DNA from: Zygaena filipendulae
Taxonomy: Eukaryota; Arthropoda; Insecta; Lepidoptera; Zygaenidae
Direction of reading: 5' to 3'
Length of the DNA: 64,000 nucleotides
Assembly: GCA_907165275.2 (NCBI GenBank)
Contig: OU015655.1
Location: 13,156,501 to 13,220,500 of the forward strand
Numbering within the stretch: the first letter of the stretch is position 1; the number at the start of each line of letters is the position of its first letter. Below the pieces are notes generated by a model. The model saw nothing but the letters and a program-made list of their open reading frames with translations, was not told the DNA's origin and searched no databases. Shown here one piece after another: positions 29,736-42,714 of the stretch. Position numbers and translations under genes: made by a program.

Positions 29736-32700
29736 TATTAGGATTTTACGGCACGCACATTCCAAGTTATAAAATTAATAAATATATTAGACACACAGTA
29801 GACATATTACATTACACGTGGAAAACAGATTTTTATCACAATATCATAACCGCCTTCATCAGGAATCGAATCCACGACTTCTCGATTTAGCGCGGCGACC
29901 ACACCTGTGCCAATAAAATAAAATAAACGACCGTCGTGACGTTTTTGTATTCATAGAATCACTCTTCCGGATGTGTTATGAGACCACAGATGGTTTAAAC
30001 CTAAACAGTTACAACTGGTGTCGGTCTGATTATAATCAAATTAAAATAATATTCTCTATGACTAACTGTATACCAATAAGTACATTTTTTTTAATGTTAT
30101 TATTAAAACAGGAGTAGTGGAGTCAAAGTGGAGTTGGAAGTTCGAAAATGAATCTCAAAATTAACACACGAAAACTGTTGGGAACAAGTAGTGTCTGTAA
30201 ACTAACTGACTTTATAATTATGTTTCCGTACTTGTTTGCTTGTATATCTACTTCCTTATAGTCTCGACACCTAGCTTTAGGATGCTATAACTTCGATCGC
30301 AATACCTAATAATCGAAACCAGTCGTCGTAAAATAACGGGAGACCTTACTAAAGATGTAGGGCTTAACAGCCTACTCCTTAAATTATAAAAATTCCAAAA
30401 ACATTAATTAATTAGTTTAAATAAATACACGGTGATCTAACTCCATCTAAATTAGGATATGAGACAGGAAATGCAGCGTGCAATTGGAAATGTTAGATAC
30501 TACATATTATTATTAAATACTTGCAGTTGTGCTTATTTTATAATCACTTTGCATTCCATAAACCTAAGTCAGCGGATTTATGGTTATTCTTTGAATAAAA
30601 AAAGAAGAAAAACAACATATGGCATCACATGTCCTACTTCAAGCTCTGTTTTTCCTTCTATAAAAATTCCATCCACTATCCACCTTCGGTAACTTTCTTT
30701 TCAATACAACATTTCGAGGAAATCTTAGGCTGTATTCGGTACACCTTCTTCCTGCCATCATTATGCTACAAAATTACCTATTTTGGATACATCAGCGTAG
30801 AGCATATGGCTTTATTATGTAGAGTTCAATATATTTATGTGCAAACTGTAGGCGGGTCATTCATTCAGTTGCCTTCGAATGGTGACAGCGTAAACAACGA
30901 TATAATAATATCGGAAGCGTTCTTGGGTCTATACAGAAGTCGCGGGACGAGTTCATTAAGATGGTAGTGAATATAATTATGTAGGCGTCCACGTAAAAAG
31001 GTACCAGTATCTAGTGGGGTATTGAGTTAAGACTAGATTCGGTATAATATAATTGTCAATTGACTGACTGGAGGATTGAAAAAAATATTCAAAAACTAGC
31101 ACAGTTTTTTTCATCAGACATTTGAAGTTGAAATTCTGAAAAAGCATGATTTGAGAAAAAGTTCGATTGAAAAAAAAAACTTTTACTTGCTTGCAGTGGC
31201 GAAGGGTGAAATATTGAGTGAGGGAAGCCGGAAATCTACTTTAATTTCAACTTATTAAACTATTAACTGTTCCCCGCGGTTTCACCTGCGATAAGTTCAG
31301 GAGTTCCCGCGGGAGTTCCGGTATAAAAAGTCCTTCCCTGTATCCCTGACAACGTTCTCAATTACGGAGAGAGATGTTGCGTCTGAAGGGAAGCCGGTGG
31401 GAATCGGCTTCTATGGTACCTTCGCCACTGCTTGCTTGTCATATAGATTTTTATAATTTATTATTGTAGATTAAGAAATATGAAATTGTAGAAAATTGAA
31501 CATTTATAATCAATTAAAATCGCGGACGCAATTTTTTCACCGAACTTTACAAAACCTCGTATATCTCGGAAATTAAACGCCGAGAACTGGTACCTTTTAG
31601 CTTGGACGCCCACACATTATACAGATGTTATTTCTTCCTCGCCATTCGGAAACGAAATCCTGTTTCGGCGAACGAATCCATAAGTATCCTGGTGATACAC
31701 TGTTTGGATGGTTTAAATAAAATTGTATTATCAGTTTTTGCTAACACAGTCGAGACTGAGAAGCTCAACTTTGCAATTTTAATTTGTAAATCCATATACT
31801 AGCTCTGCTTTTGTTTTTTTAAATTCAAACTTGGAACAGTACTCTGAAGGAAGTTATCAAAATGTGCCAGAAAGCTTGGAAGTTGTATTAAAACTTTTTA
31901 AAACCACAGTGCACCAAACCGTAAAATGCAAGGTTGCTCGGTATGGGCTAGGAAGGCACATAATCTCACAGCTAGTATGAATATAATAATTATACAGACC
32001 ATTAAAAATGTTAATTTTGTCTCCAAAAGTTATGTTTCGTGTCGGTAATATTTAGATGAATAAGAAAACCGGGCCACTGGAGTGATATAATAAGAGTTAA
32101 CATAGTTTTATTTGTATCTTTTACGCAATAAAAATATTTTAGCAGGTAAATCACATAAGATGGACTTACCTACAATATAATATTATTTAATTAATAATAA
32201 ATAACTACGTTTATACCTACGCACAGTTGAAGTTATTAAAGTGTTATGATTGGAATTGAATAAGGCAATTTTCAAACATGCATTTGTATGCATTTTAAGT
32301 AGGTACTAGGTAGTACTAAGTAGATAAAATCTCAGTACTCAAAGTTCATTAGATATTTTTTTTAGATAATGAAGACGAAGAGTTTTTACAAAAATGCAAC
32401 AAAAATAAATATTAATATAAGGTTTTATTTGTAGTAAATAGTAGCCAACACGCCGCGACGTGCGCGGTAAACTGCGAAAAGCGACATGCAAATATTTAAC
32501 CGCAGCTGCAGGTACCAATCTTTGAGTGCCAACAGCAAACACGTAGTTAATTAACTACAAAACTTTAAACAAAACAACAAAACGCAACGCAAAATGTATA
32601 CAAACGCAGTAGATATTCCACAAGAATTTTGAATACTTATAGACACTAGAAAAATCGATCATTATATTTATCTGTGACATTTACGAATTTCCGTTTCCTA

Positions 32701-33309
32701 TTAATAAAAAATCGCAAAACCTATCACGACACTCTCTTACCGTATCACCGTTTGACACTGATAAAAAAAGGAAAACTAGCGAACAGCTAAACGAGTGAGC
32801 GCGGTTGTTTTTTTTTTAAATAATTTCTCTATATGCACTGACCACTTGGCTCCAGATCCCTTGCATGGTGGGGCGGGCACTGCCTCCGCTAGCTAAGACG
32901 ACTGAGTTCTTTTTACTCTATTAGTTCGCTGTATTGTGTATTTATAAGAGCGAGCCCACCCCGTGGCCGTTCGGTGGGGACCAGCAATCACAGTCTCCAC
33001 CCCGCCAAGTGGACTGCTTTAGTCACCTGAAAAATATTAGGTTAGATTCTCTTAGGTTCTGTGGGAGACGTTGTGACAGCCTATTTCTCATCTTTTCAAA
33101 ATTCAATTCAAAATTCAAAAGCTATTTATTACTTAGGATTGGTTACAATCACTTGTAATCGTCAGCAGGTTCTTCTTTTTTTTATTTACCAAAAATATAA
33201 GTACATGGCATGTTACAAGAGTCTGCCAAACTGCATAGCAGTTTGTCGGCAGTAGTCTAAAACTCAACATTCTGCCGTTACCTTTAAATCCATATTTACG
33301 TATAAATGG

Positions 33310-33590
33310 AAAAATTAATACTATTATAATGCGAATGTGAGTTTGTTTGTTTGCTAAGCTATCACGCCTTAACTACTTGACCGATCATCATCAATTTCGC
33401 ATACATATTGTCAAGGGTACAGAAAAGAATACAGGGTATTTCTTATCCTTGAATTCTAGCGGGAACTTTGAAAATATGTGGGTGACACCGCATTATGTCA
33501 GGTGTACAGAGAAAAGGTGCGTAGTGTACCTACTTTCATTCCGGAATTCCCGCGGCAACTCCGAAATTAACTCTGGTGAAACAGTTGGTC
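33310..33590 (+). mobile_element. Helitron-like element, degraded
   Basis: ACTATTATAATGCGAATGTG, TTTGTTTGTTTGCTAAGC, ACTACTTGACCGATCATCAT and GGAATTCCCGCGGCAACT are family landmarks. An internal section is duplicated, and the hairpin is degraded to TCTGGTGAAACAGTTGG. Confidence 0.65.
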
Positions 33591-34214
33591 ATTGACAAAA
33601 GCTACGTCATATGTACATAGTAACTATGATTATCATTTCCATTAGATGCCTATCGAGATATTCAATGCAATATTTTTATGAAATTTTTTCGCACGTGTCC
33701 ATAATAAGCAGATATTGGATTTAAATATGTATAGTTTCATAATAATTAGTGGGATGGCCACAAATAAACAACAAGATTTTAACTTTTATTATTTGTGCCT
33801 GCAGTATTATTGACTCAATACTTATTAACTACATGCTATAAATCCAGAGATAATAATCTTAAAAACAAAATTGAAACATAATTAATTTGTGTCTTTGTGT
33901 TAGACTTAAACGCGTTTGTAAACAACATCTTGAATGAACACATTTTACAATTTAAGAAAACTTGTAGGTAAATATTTTTTTCAATACTATTTTAGTCAGA
34001 TAATATATTGAAAGTGAATCATATAAGTAGTATAAATAATTGTAAAACTATAAATAACGTGCGGAAATAAATCTACGTAGGTATCATATAGGAATAAAAA
34101 TACGGTAAAGCGTCGAATTAATTTCCTCTTTTTTTAAAGTTAGTATAAAAGTTGTAACAAATGTAATGAATCTTCACAATAAATACCATACCATAATAAT
34201 ATTAATTATTAGTT

Positions 34215-34330
34215 CCCATCCCCGTTCCAGGTCGGCAACGCACCTGCATGCCTTCTGGTGTTGCAGATGTCCATGGGCGGCGGTGATCACTTACCATCAG
34301 GTGTACATTTGCCCCCTATGACATAAAAAA
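34215..34330 (-). repeat. interspersed repeat (ATTACCGCCG family)
   Basis: CCAGGTCGGCAACGCACCTG, ATGCCTTCTGGTGTTGCAGA and GATCACTTACCATCAGGTG are the reverse of the repeat at 3150-3310. Confidence 0.75.
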
Positions 34331-34665
34331 TAAATAAAAAGAAAATAAAGGAATCCCTGGAACTACTGAACCATATCGAAATCATTTTGCTTGATAAATT
34401 TTACCAAAACATAGATTTAGATTTTGAGCATACTAGGTATAGGTACGGTACTTTTATCACGATACAAAGAGGTTCCGGGGGAATTCCGAAAGTGCATGAC
34501 GCGAATGAAAGCAGAGGGAACAGCTGATATTATAATTTATTTAGGTATTTAAAGTAAATATACATTTTTTTCCATTCATAATTTCTTAAAGGTGTTGAAA
34601 TATAAGATAGCAGATTAGAAATAGATAATAGATATGGGATCGGATAGATCTGTTGACTGACTGGC

Positions 34666-34855
34666 TGTTCCGCTCGGGTTTCACCCGTGTTAATTTCAGA
34701 GTTCCCGCGGGAATTCCGAGATATAAAGTACCCTATGTCCTTCTCTGTACACCTGACAACGTGTATGCAAAATTTCATGATGATCGGTTAAGCCGTTAAG
34801 GCGTGAAAGCGTAACAAACAGATAGACAGAGTTACTTTCGCATTTATAATATTTA
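34666..34855 (-). mobile_element. Helitron-like element
   Basis: It opens GGCTGTTCCGCTCGGGTTTC, contains TTCCCGCGGGAA, TTTCATGATGATCGGTTAAG and GGCGTGAAAGCGTAACAAAC, and closes at the ATTTATAATATT end. It is almost full length with a mutated CTAG. Confidence 0.75.
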
Positions 34856-36176
34856 ATTGAATTGAAATTGAAATGAAATTGAAAATTTATTTATCACCAT
34901 AACACATATTAGCGGGAATTAAAGCGTAAAATACTAAAGGCACGATTGGGGCGTCAGCACCATCCGAAATACAACACGAACCGAGCCGCAGGCAAAAGCT
35001 AGTTAAGTTATAACTTTCTCGGATTCAATACATTGCACAATGAATATTAATGAATACTTTAGGCCCTAAGGGCATATAAAAATCGGAGTAATGCGTAGAT
35101 ACTTAATTAAAAGTAGGTTTTCTCTTAAAAAATTATACGTTATTACCTACACTATATGTTGAGATTTGGACCCGATTTAAGTCACAGCTTCTCTGAAAAT
35201 CTGCAAAGAAGGTTCATTATTATTATTGCCATGGAATTGTTGTGCTGACGTTTTAGTCTGTTGCCTCATTTTGTTTGTTTTGTTGTCTGGACTCAGCTGA
35301 TACAGCGCCATTGCATCGTGCCAAGCATCATGCTGACCTTTTTGGGATATTTCCATTTTTTATTTCAATTTTATTTTCTTTTGTAAGTATATTCTATTGT
35401 TTTTGTTTCCTTCTTCATTCTTTCTTTCTTCCTGACAGGCGACAGCTTTAGCCAAAAAGGAGGCGGTAACTTCTAATAATTATAAAACTAATATTATCTT
35501 TGATATGTGAACATACCCATACCTACATAGCTAACTATTATGGTTAAGATCATAGAGCTAAAGATTAGAGATTATCGAACCCAAATTGCCTTAAAATTTA
35601 AAAAATAACTATTATTTCTCTAGTTTTATAGTGGCACTGTGACCTCTATAATGAAATAAGAATTATGTAAATTAAAGGCGTGTGATCTTGTAAGTACATT
35701 GAATAACCGTGTTAGTTTAAAAATAACAGCGGACTATCTACATATGATTAGGGAGTCCACTTTATTAAAATGCCTACCTACTTACTGCTTGTAAAAAAGG
35801 TGAACTCATATTTGACAATCGTGTGCTATAATTTTAAATCAACGGGAAATTGCAGGAGATTCCTTTTGTCGACTTAAGTATATCTGCAATTCATTAGCAT
35901 CTAATTTAGCTTGAAACTCGACATGAAATTAAATTTTTGTCTGAATACCAACTGTGTCAAACTTTTTGTTTGTAACCTCAGTACCTACGGACATGGTGAC
36001 GTAGCACCTGTGCCTCTAAAATGTTATCTAGTAAATACAAGTATGTTGCACAATCAGAATAGTGATTACATAATATACGATTGATTTTTTTTTTTTGTGT
36101 AATTATTATAACAAACGTGCGGGCTGCATCCTTATATTTTGGCGCACTGACGCATCACATCAACAACCTCCTGCGC
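34856..36176. other. intergenic, unrecognised
   Basis: This is AT-rich DNA. A GC-balanced patch at 35170-35360 (GCCATTGCATCGTGCCAAGC) may be a LINE or other old element fragment, but no conserved frame was identified. Confidence 0.4.
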
Positions 36177-36420
36177 TTACCGCCGCACTCAGAGTCGACT
36201 TTAATGATTACTTAGTTAAGTATAGATTTTTAAAACAAAACTGCCGCAATCAGAGACGTTCAGTAAATTAATGTTAATTGGCATTTAACTAATTAAGTTA
36301 CATCTCATTAATTGCCAATTAACATTAATTTACTCAACGTCTCTGATTGCGGCAGTTTTGTTTTAAAAATCTATACTTAACTAACTAATCATTAAAGTCG
36401 ACTCTGAGTGCGGCGGTTAG
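36177..36420. mobile_element. 244-bp foldback (near-perfect palindrome)
   Basis: The left arm runs TTACCGCCGCACTCAGAGTC... to ATGTTAATTGGCATTTAAC and the right arm is its inverse, ending GAGTGCGGCGGTTAG; the centre is near 36298. A third, single-arm relative lies at about 36709-36836 (TTAATTGGCAATTAAC ... GAGTGCGGCCGTTAG). This is probably a foldback MITE; no target duplication was established. Confidence 0.85.
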
Positions 36421-38012
36421 AGTACAAATCGAGCGTCCCTACAAGCGCGGACCCAGCCTTATGAGCACGGTGCCTCGGTGGGCTTGCCCACAAACCTAAT
36501 TGAGGTTGATAGGCTAGGATTATATCAAGTGGATTGGTAAATGAAAAACACCAATGAACCGTGTGTGATTTGGAACGCGATATTATGCTTTCAAGCTGTA
36601 AAAGTGTTATCACAATCGATTTGGTAGTTAAGATATTGACCATAATAGACATATGCAAATAAAAAAAAATCTGGTGGCCGTACGCACGGGTTTAATGTTG
36701 TTAAAACGTAATGTTAATTGGCAATTAACTAAATTTAAATTGATTATGATTGCGGCAATTTTGTTTTAAAAATCTTTACTTAAAATTAAGTAATCATTAA
36801 AACGTTAAACGACTCTGAGTGCGGCCGTTAGTATTTTACGTTGGTACGTATCATTTAAATGCTAATTTCTCAATTATCACACTGTTTTATTATTATTCCT
36901 ATTGAGAGTATTCGTTACGTACGCTGCGTAAACGGTTAAAGTTACGCAAAAGTCATGTACCTATGACGGAATTGCTCCCCTTTAAAAATTACTCTCTTTA
37001 ATCATTTGTTTTATAATAATGCATTATTTGCGAAGGTATTTTTACAAATATGTATCATTGCTTATTCAAATAATTAAATACGTTATTCAACACAAGTATA
37101 GATATTTAATTGTGAACATAATTTCCCTTGACGTGTTTTGATTTTAATGAACAGCTTAAACATACATATTACATACATACATACATATTATACATATCAT
37201 ATTTTTAAAATAACCCGGAAAAAAATAATCATCAAGTATCACACGTGCATTTAAGATGTGCAAGGCCGTCATGAGGGGGGAAGGCGCTTATTTTACTTTA
37301 TGCTTTTTAGTGTACCACAGTCCACTGGTGCGGGTGAAAGAGGATGAAATATCATAAAATTTTGCATACTCGTTGTCAGACGTGCAAAAAACGACACAGC
37401 GTCGCTGCGAATCCGCGTAAGAGCAACTTGTAAAGACCGCGTGTTCTTCTTTCAAAGATAAGAAAAAAGAAAATACATTTATTTACATTAGGCTCGGTAC
37501 AGTGCGGAGACCCCTTTATCTTATCGTTATATGATTTAAAAATGAATTGCTTTTCAGGGTTTTCCCGCAGGAACAATTTTTTTTTTTCTAAAATAAAAGT
37601 AGCATAAGTTACTCCTTATAACATCAGCTATCTGCCAGTGAAACTCCAGTCGTTTCAGATATTAGCCGGAACAAACAGACAGAGAAATTTTTAATATTAG
37701 ATTTTTTTATGTAAGTCCCGTAATATACTTCCATATCTATGCATTTAGTGAAAAGCTGTTAATTTGTGATTACAAACAGACACTTAAATTTTATTTATAT
37801 GATTGTATAGATATCAACAACTGACAAACCGCTGAGGCACTTTGGAGCTTCTTCCTGTACCTACAAGTTGTTAGGATCGGAAGTTAAAGGCGTCAGTCGA
37901 GCTTTCGCGGGTGATCTTTGATCACGCAACACTCATACAAGCTACGTGAATACCAACTTTATACCTACATCTAATAGAAATGTAAACAAGTCTATAAATT
38001 TGAAAAGAAATC
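36421..38012. other. intergenic with Helitron scraps
   Basis: It contains the single-arm foldback relic at 36709-36836 and Helitron scraps near 37330-37400 and 37555-37700 (CCAGTGAAACTCCAGTCG). The rest is AT-rich and unrecognised. Confidence 0.5.
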
Positions 38013-38200
38013 CTTACTATTATAAATTCGAATGTGAGTTGGTTCGTTTGTTTGTTTGTTACGCTTTCACGCCTAAACGCCTCAACCGATCATCATGAAA
38101 TTTTGCAGACACTTTTTCAGGGGTACAGAAAAGGATATAGAATACTTTTATCCCGGAATTTCCGTGGGAACTCCGAAATTAACGCGAGTTAAATCACTTA
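38013..38200 (+). mobile_element. Helitron-like element, 5' part
   Basis: TCCTTACTATTATAAATTCG at the start, GTTTGTTTGTTACGCTTTC, ACCGATCATCATGAAATTTT and CTCCGAAATTAACGCGAG. It is cut before the terminal hairpin. Confidence 0.75.
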
Positions 38201-38384
38201 AATTTTTGCATACACATGGCATACCTACCAAAGTAGGTATCATACACCTTTTCAGTGGAATACAAATTTTGAAGACGATTTTGAACTTCCATTCCGAGGA
38301 GCTAGTCTTAAAACTTTGAACAAAGCAAAAGTAACCGGCTTTCTTTTCTATCTGTTTATGTATTTCACATTTGTGTTTTTCATA

Positions 38385-38665
38385 ATAATAATAATAATCC
38401 ACTTCACAAAACACAGATCTACTTGATCCCACAGTAAGCTACAAACTTGTGTCATGGAAACCAAGCAAACGTGGTATATACTAAATATTATTACATATAT
38501 ATTATATAGATACATATATTAGTATAGACGCCCAGACTGGAAAATTGAACCCTGAGTCACGGCCTGTGTTCAACACACAAAGTCCGCCACCACCGGGAAT
38601 CGAACCCGGAACCCCTTGATTAGCGGGTAGGCATGGTGACCTAGTAACTGCGCCAACCGGATCGT
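38385..38665 (-). mobile_element. tRNA-derived SINE, near complete
   Basis: Read on the - strand: head GACGATCCGGTTGGCGCAGT (A-box side), B box GGGTTCGATTCCCGG, body GGACTTTGTGTGTTGAACAC and AGTCTGGGCGTC, then GTATATACCACGTTTGC and an ATT-repeat tail. The pol III boxes and simple-repeat tail define it as a SINE, not a tRNA gene. Related copies are at 41383 and 45190. Confidence 0.85.
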
Positions 38666-39238
38666 CAAATATGTCATTTCATCGTCATATTATGGTATTT
38701 CTTGCCATTCACCGTCTCAATTATACTCGTTAATTGGCGCTAGTATGATAGCTTCGATAGCACCTGTAGCCCACCTTAAGTGACACTATATAGATTTTAT
38801 TCGTAAGTTCAATGCAGAGTTTCCACAGGTGCCTTGAGTTTTCCAGTGCATATTAGTGCTGTAGTACTTGAATTCAAACAATGGCTCGCGCTAAGCCGTT
38901 GTCCTAACAAGAACAATAGCGTGTCTGTGGAGCGAAGATAAAATGTTGAGATAAATTATATAATTGATGGTTACGTTCACATAACGATAGCCGAAAAGGG
39001 GGTACAAAACTGTGAGCATATCAAAGTAGGTATTCATGTTCGAACACGAACACTTCAACATCCTTTCAGTTTTTGACGTTTCGATTGCAAAAAAATTATA
39101 AGAATTGTTATTGCCAATTAATCAAAAAATATCGATTATTTAAATTATGATCAACTTTTTGCCTGTGTTTAAATTGGAGACAGGGCTTGATTGCAAATTG
39201 GCAATTGACAATCACGATTTACTTAACATTCTTAAAAA

Positions 39239-39405
39239 CTAGCTGTGCCCCGCAGTTTCACCCGCGTGAGTTTTAGGATCCAAACCTTTGCGGACGCAGG
39301 CAGAACAACCCGCCAAAGTTTCATCACAATCGGACCAATGGTTTTGAAACGCATAGAGGACAGACATACAGACATTCGTTTTTTATTTATAAAGAAGAAG
39401 AAGAA
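39239..39405 (-). mobile_element. Helitron-like element
   Basis: It starts CTAGCTGTGCCCCGCAGTTT and continues CACCCGCGTGAGTTTTAGG. It diverges into a subfamily with ATCGGACCAATGG. An A precedes it at the expected A|C junction. Confidence 0.7.
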
Positions 39406-39600
39406 GAAGATAAGTAATGTTTTTTAACGTCTTAGTGATGTCGATTTATAGAACTTCTGACCAAAGAGTAGGTACCTACCTACCTATACTAAGTAGGTAT
39501 ACTTGCGACTTTGTACTTTTTGATTAACACCGTGCCTATATAATGTACATATAAGTAAGTATATGTATATGTAGATATTAGATAACATATAATACGTATA

Positions 39601-40044
39601 TTATATAACATGTGGTAAAATTAACTGCAAATATTTACAGGGCTGAAAGTATAGGTTATAACAAACAGGATAAGCGAAAAAATAATATTATAAGTTCGCG
39701 AGTTTTTCAGAATATGAGGAAAATAAATTCAATAGAAAATCATTAGTCATAACAAATTACATTCACAAGGTACACAATATACGTAACGCACTAATACGTA
39801 TTAGTACGTATACGTATACAAGGCACGCGTCACGCACACAGCGAGCGATGCATCAGCTGTTCAGCTCGATCGAGGTCATTGCCCTTAGGATACCGGCGCG
39901 CAACGATGTGTGTGTAAAACGATTGAGCGGCGAGCGCCTTCACAGGTTGTTTTCTTTTTGATTGATTTTTTTTTTTTTGATTTTTTTTTTTATTTTTATG
40001 AACATCTAACATATTTGCAGTTAATTTTACCACATGTTATATAA
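39601..40044. mobile_element. 444-bp element with 34-bp perfect inverted repeats
   Basis: Ends TTATATAACATGTGGTAAAA... and the exact inverse at 40011-40044. The interior includes a palindrome (CTAATACGTATTAG) near 39790 and T-rich runs. A fragment of the same family with the right terminus occurs at about 58165-58300. No transposase frame is visible. Confidence 0.82.
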
Positions 40045-40649
40045 AGACAACGGATTATGTATTGAAATAGAATGAAACTAGATGTAAAAAACATTCTTTA
40101 ATTTGAATTCTCATAAAGTATCTTAATTAGGTAATGTTTTCTCACGAGTACGAGTACCTACTGTTGGCATAAAATAATATAATAATATAAGCATTGTACT
40201 CACCATTTTCAGCACTCGATGAATGATCATAATCCAATACATAGTAGAAATAACAGTTTTTTCAACATTCCTTAAAATATTTAATTGTTTACATATTTTT
40301 GACGCTGCCTATACCTAATAGGTAGTTAAAAATAATATGATTCATTAATAATATTAAGTATATTAATAACAAACACAGGGTCTACTGAGCGGTTTCACTT
40401 TCACTCATCTTCTTGAAGTACAGTCAGCAACAGCTGAAGGTTCTCAAAAATCTTTAGTACCTACCATGGACCAATGAAATTGGTTCATGGTACCTACCGA
40501 TAGATTATATCTTACTCTGTTCCCAAAAATAAACAAGCACTTTCGTTTCAATTTCACTCTAATTGGTTAGTTAGGTACCTAAACATTTTAGTATGCAGGT
40601 ATTAAGATAATGAAGATTGAGGGCACAACAGATTCTCGAATATAAATTA

Positions 40650-41250
40650 CTAGCTGTGCCCCGCGGTTTCACCCGCGTGAGTTTCGGAATCCCTGCAGGA
40701 AGTTCAAAGTAATCTAATTTACTCCTTAGGTATAACATCAGCTAATTAGCAGTGAAAGTCAGGTCAAAATCGGTCCAACCGATTCCCGCAGGAACTCCAA
40801 AATTCTTTCATATTCTTCTTCTCATTACAATAACAAACAAAAAAAAAAGAATCAGCGAAATCGGTCCAGCCGTTCACGAGTGAAATAGGGATTCATTTCT
40901 AAATATATAGACTAGTTTCCCGCGGTTTCACTCGTGTTATATTTGATGTTACCGCGGGAATTCCGGGATAAAAATTGCTTATGTACCTATGCAAAATATC
41001 ATGGTGATCGGTTAACCGTAAAACCGTAACAAACAAAAAAAACAACTCACATTAGCATTAATTAATTATTATCTAAAGAACTAACCGTCCCTTGTGGTTT
41101 CACCCGCGGTAATTTCGGAGTTCCCGCGGCAATTCCAGGATAAACTATACATATAAACCTTCCTCTTCAATCACTCTATCTATTGGTGGAAACAGCAAGA
41201 AATTTTTTTTTTAAGTTTATCGCGAACGGACAGACAGACAAATATGCAGT
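40650..41250 (-). mobile_element. run of three reversed Helitron-like copies
   Basis: 3' ends begin at 40650 (CTAGCTGTGCCCCGCGG), 40912 (CTAGTTTCCCGCGGTTTCAC) and about 41085 (CTAACCGTCCCTTGTGG). All point the same way; the 5' end of one lies a few bases from the 3' end of the next. Confidence 0.75.
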
Positions 41251-41378
41251 GAAGTAAGGACAATTTACTATCCAGCAAAGTATTTCGTATCAATACGTTT
41301 GTCTTATGCAAACAGAATGGTAATACTCCCATTATACTTGGTACTTGAGCATTGATTAATGTTTTCTTCGTGTCATTC

Positions 41379-41382
<4 letters not shown>

Positions 41383-41447
<65 letters not shown>

Positions 41448-41569
41448 CCACTTCACAACACACAGATCTACTTGATCCCACACTAAGCTATAAGCTTGTG
41501 TCGTGGAAACCAAGCAAACGTGGTATATACTACAGGCATGCATGGTGACCATTGCGCCAATCGGGTCGT
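41383..41569 (-). mobile_element. tRNA-derived SINE with long AAT tail, internally deleted
   Basis: On the + strand it begins with about 20 AAT units (41383-41446), then CCACTTCACAACACACAGAT and the SINE body. The B-box part is deleted and the head GGTCACCATGCATGCC side follows directly. The AAT microsatellite is the SINE's own 3' tail. Confidence 0.8.
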
Positions 41570-41774
41570 CAATGTTCAATGTCTCCCTTACATAAAATAC
41601 AACAGGTTCTCAAACATACATGAGGAAGTGTCCACCAGTTTAGGAAATGCTACGTGCAACGCTCGAGCCTGCACCTACCGTCGAGATTCATTGCCATGAC
41701 TGTGTCAACGCCCTATTCCTCTAGAAGTCTTAAAAAAACAAACAACACACAAATTGTTATTCTAAGTGGCGGGA

Positions 41775-41940
41775 AGTGTCGCCAAGCACCTAACGGTGTG
41801 TTCCGGCAGCCTCACTTGAAAGCCAGTTCCCATTCCCGTTCCAGGTCGGCAACGCAACTGCATGTCTTGAGTCTTCTGATGTTGCAGACGTCCAATCACT
41901 CACCATCTGGTGTGCCCCTTTGCCCTCTATGTCATTAAAA
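41775..41940 (-). repeat. interspersed repeat (ATTACCGCCG family)
   Basis: TCCAGGTCGGCAACGCAACT and GTGTTCCGGCAGCC match the family at 3150-3310 in reverse, including its outer part (GCCAAGCACCTAACGGTGTG). Confidence 0.75.
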
Positions 41941-42566
41941 AAAGTTCATTTTTAAAATGCAGTGGCCGAACGACCTTCACCTATTCATAACGTAAGAAAG
42001 GTATTCGTTTCCGCTTCTTTTTTTTTGGAATGGAATTTCGCACAAGTGCAATAAGCCAACGTCGAATTACATAAAATAGTAGCTAAAAGTGCGTTTGGAG
42101 AAGACGGTTGTTATAAAAATAAAAATAATCGCACTTTAATATGTATTTTACTCATTATTAATTAATTATTATCTAGGTAGTAACTTTGCTAAAGCTATCA
42201 AAAGGACATTATCTGCACTTCTCAAAAGCTGACTGGTGGAGAATGCTATGCTGGTATTCAGTGAAGCTTTGGTTTTGTGTCTCAAACGCAGTAGGTAGGT
42301 ACTAGATTAGATTAGATATTTTTTTTTTTTCACTGAATCGTTTTGGTCTAATTTGTCCTTTAGTTGTTTTACTAGTGTCAATTTCGGATTTTGTCTCGGG
42401 ACTCTTTGTCTTGGGATCAGTCGTACCTACCGTATGTCCAAATCCAAGATCGTTAGTCTGGTCTACTGAGTCCACTAATATCTATTTGTTTACCAAATAG
42501 GCGATCCGCTTTTCTACCCGCCCGAATTGAGGCAATATCCCGGAAAACAAACGAAACAAAGCTACG

Positions 42567-42714
42567 AGCACGAATTTTTTCGCTCTCGTCCTTTCGATAT
42601 CGAAACTTTTTTTTTTGTATGGAAAATGAACAACGCCATCACCAGCTTTGTTAATTTTCCATACAAATGAACGCTTCGATATCGAAAGGACGAGAGCGAA
42701 AAAATTAGTGCTCC
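42567..42714. repeat. 148-bp inverted repeat
   Basis: The left arm GAATTTTTTCGCTCTCGTCC, TTTCGATATCGAAAC and TTGTATGGAAAATGAACAA is mirrored by TTTTCCATACAAATGAACG, TTCGATATCGAAAGG and ACGAGAGCGAAAAAATTAG. It looks like the core of a foldback MITE; outer boundaries are not defined. Confidence 0.8.

Larger units (their letters stand above)
29736..34663. other. gene-poor stretch, mostly unrecognised
   Basis: No exon set could be assembled. Recognisable pieces are a decayed tRNA-SINE box near 29860-29930, a reversed Helitron 3' end at 31264-31380, a forward Helitron at about 33310-33590 and the repeat at 34215-34330. A GC-richer segment at 32845-33005, containing TTTATAAGAGCG, has promoter-like composition but no linked coding frame. 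Confidence 0.5.

Noticed and set aside
32845..33010. GC-rich segment with TATAAGAGCG as a possible snRNA or promoter
   Set aside because: No snRNA core motif such as an Sm site with hairpins and no linked coding exon could be recognised.
41373..41579. Frame encoding a long isoleucine run
   Set aside because: It is only the translated AAT microsatellite tail of a SINE.
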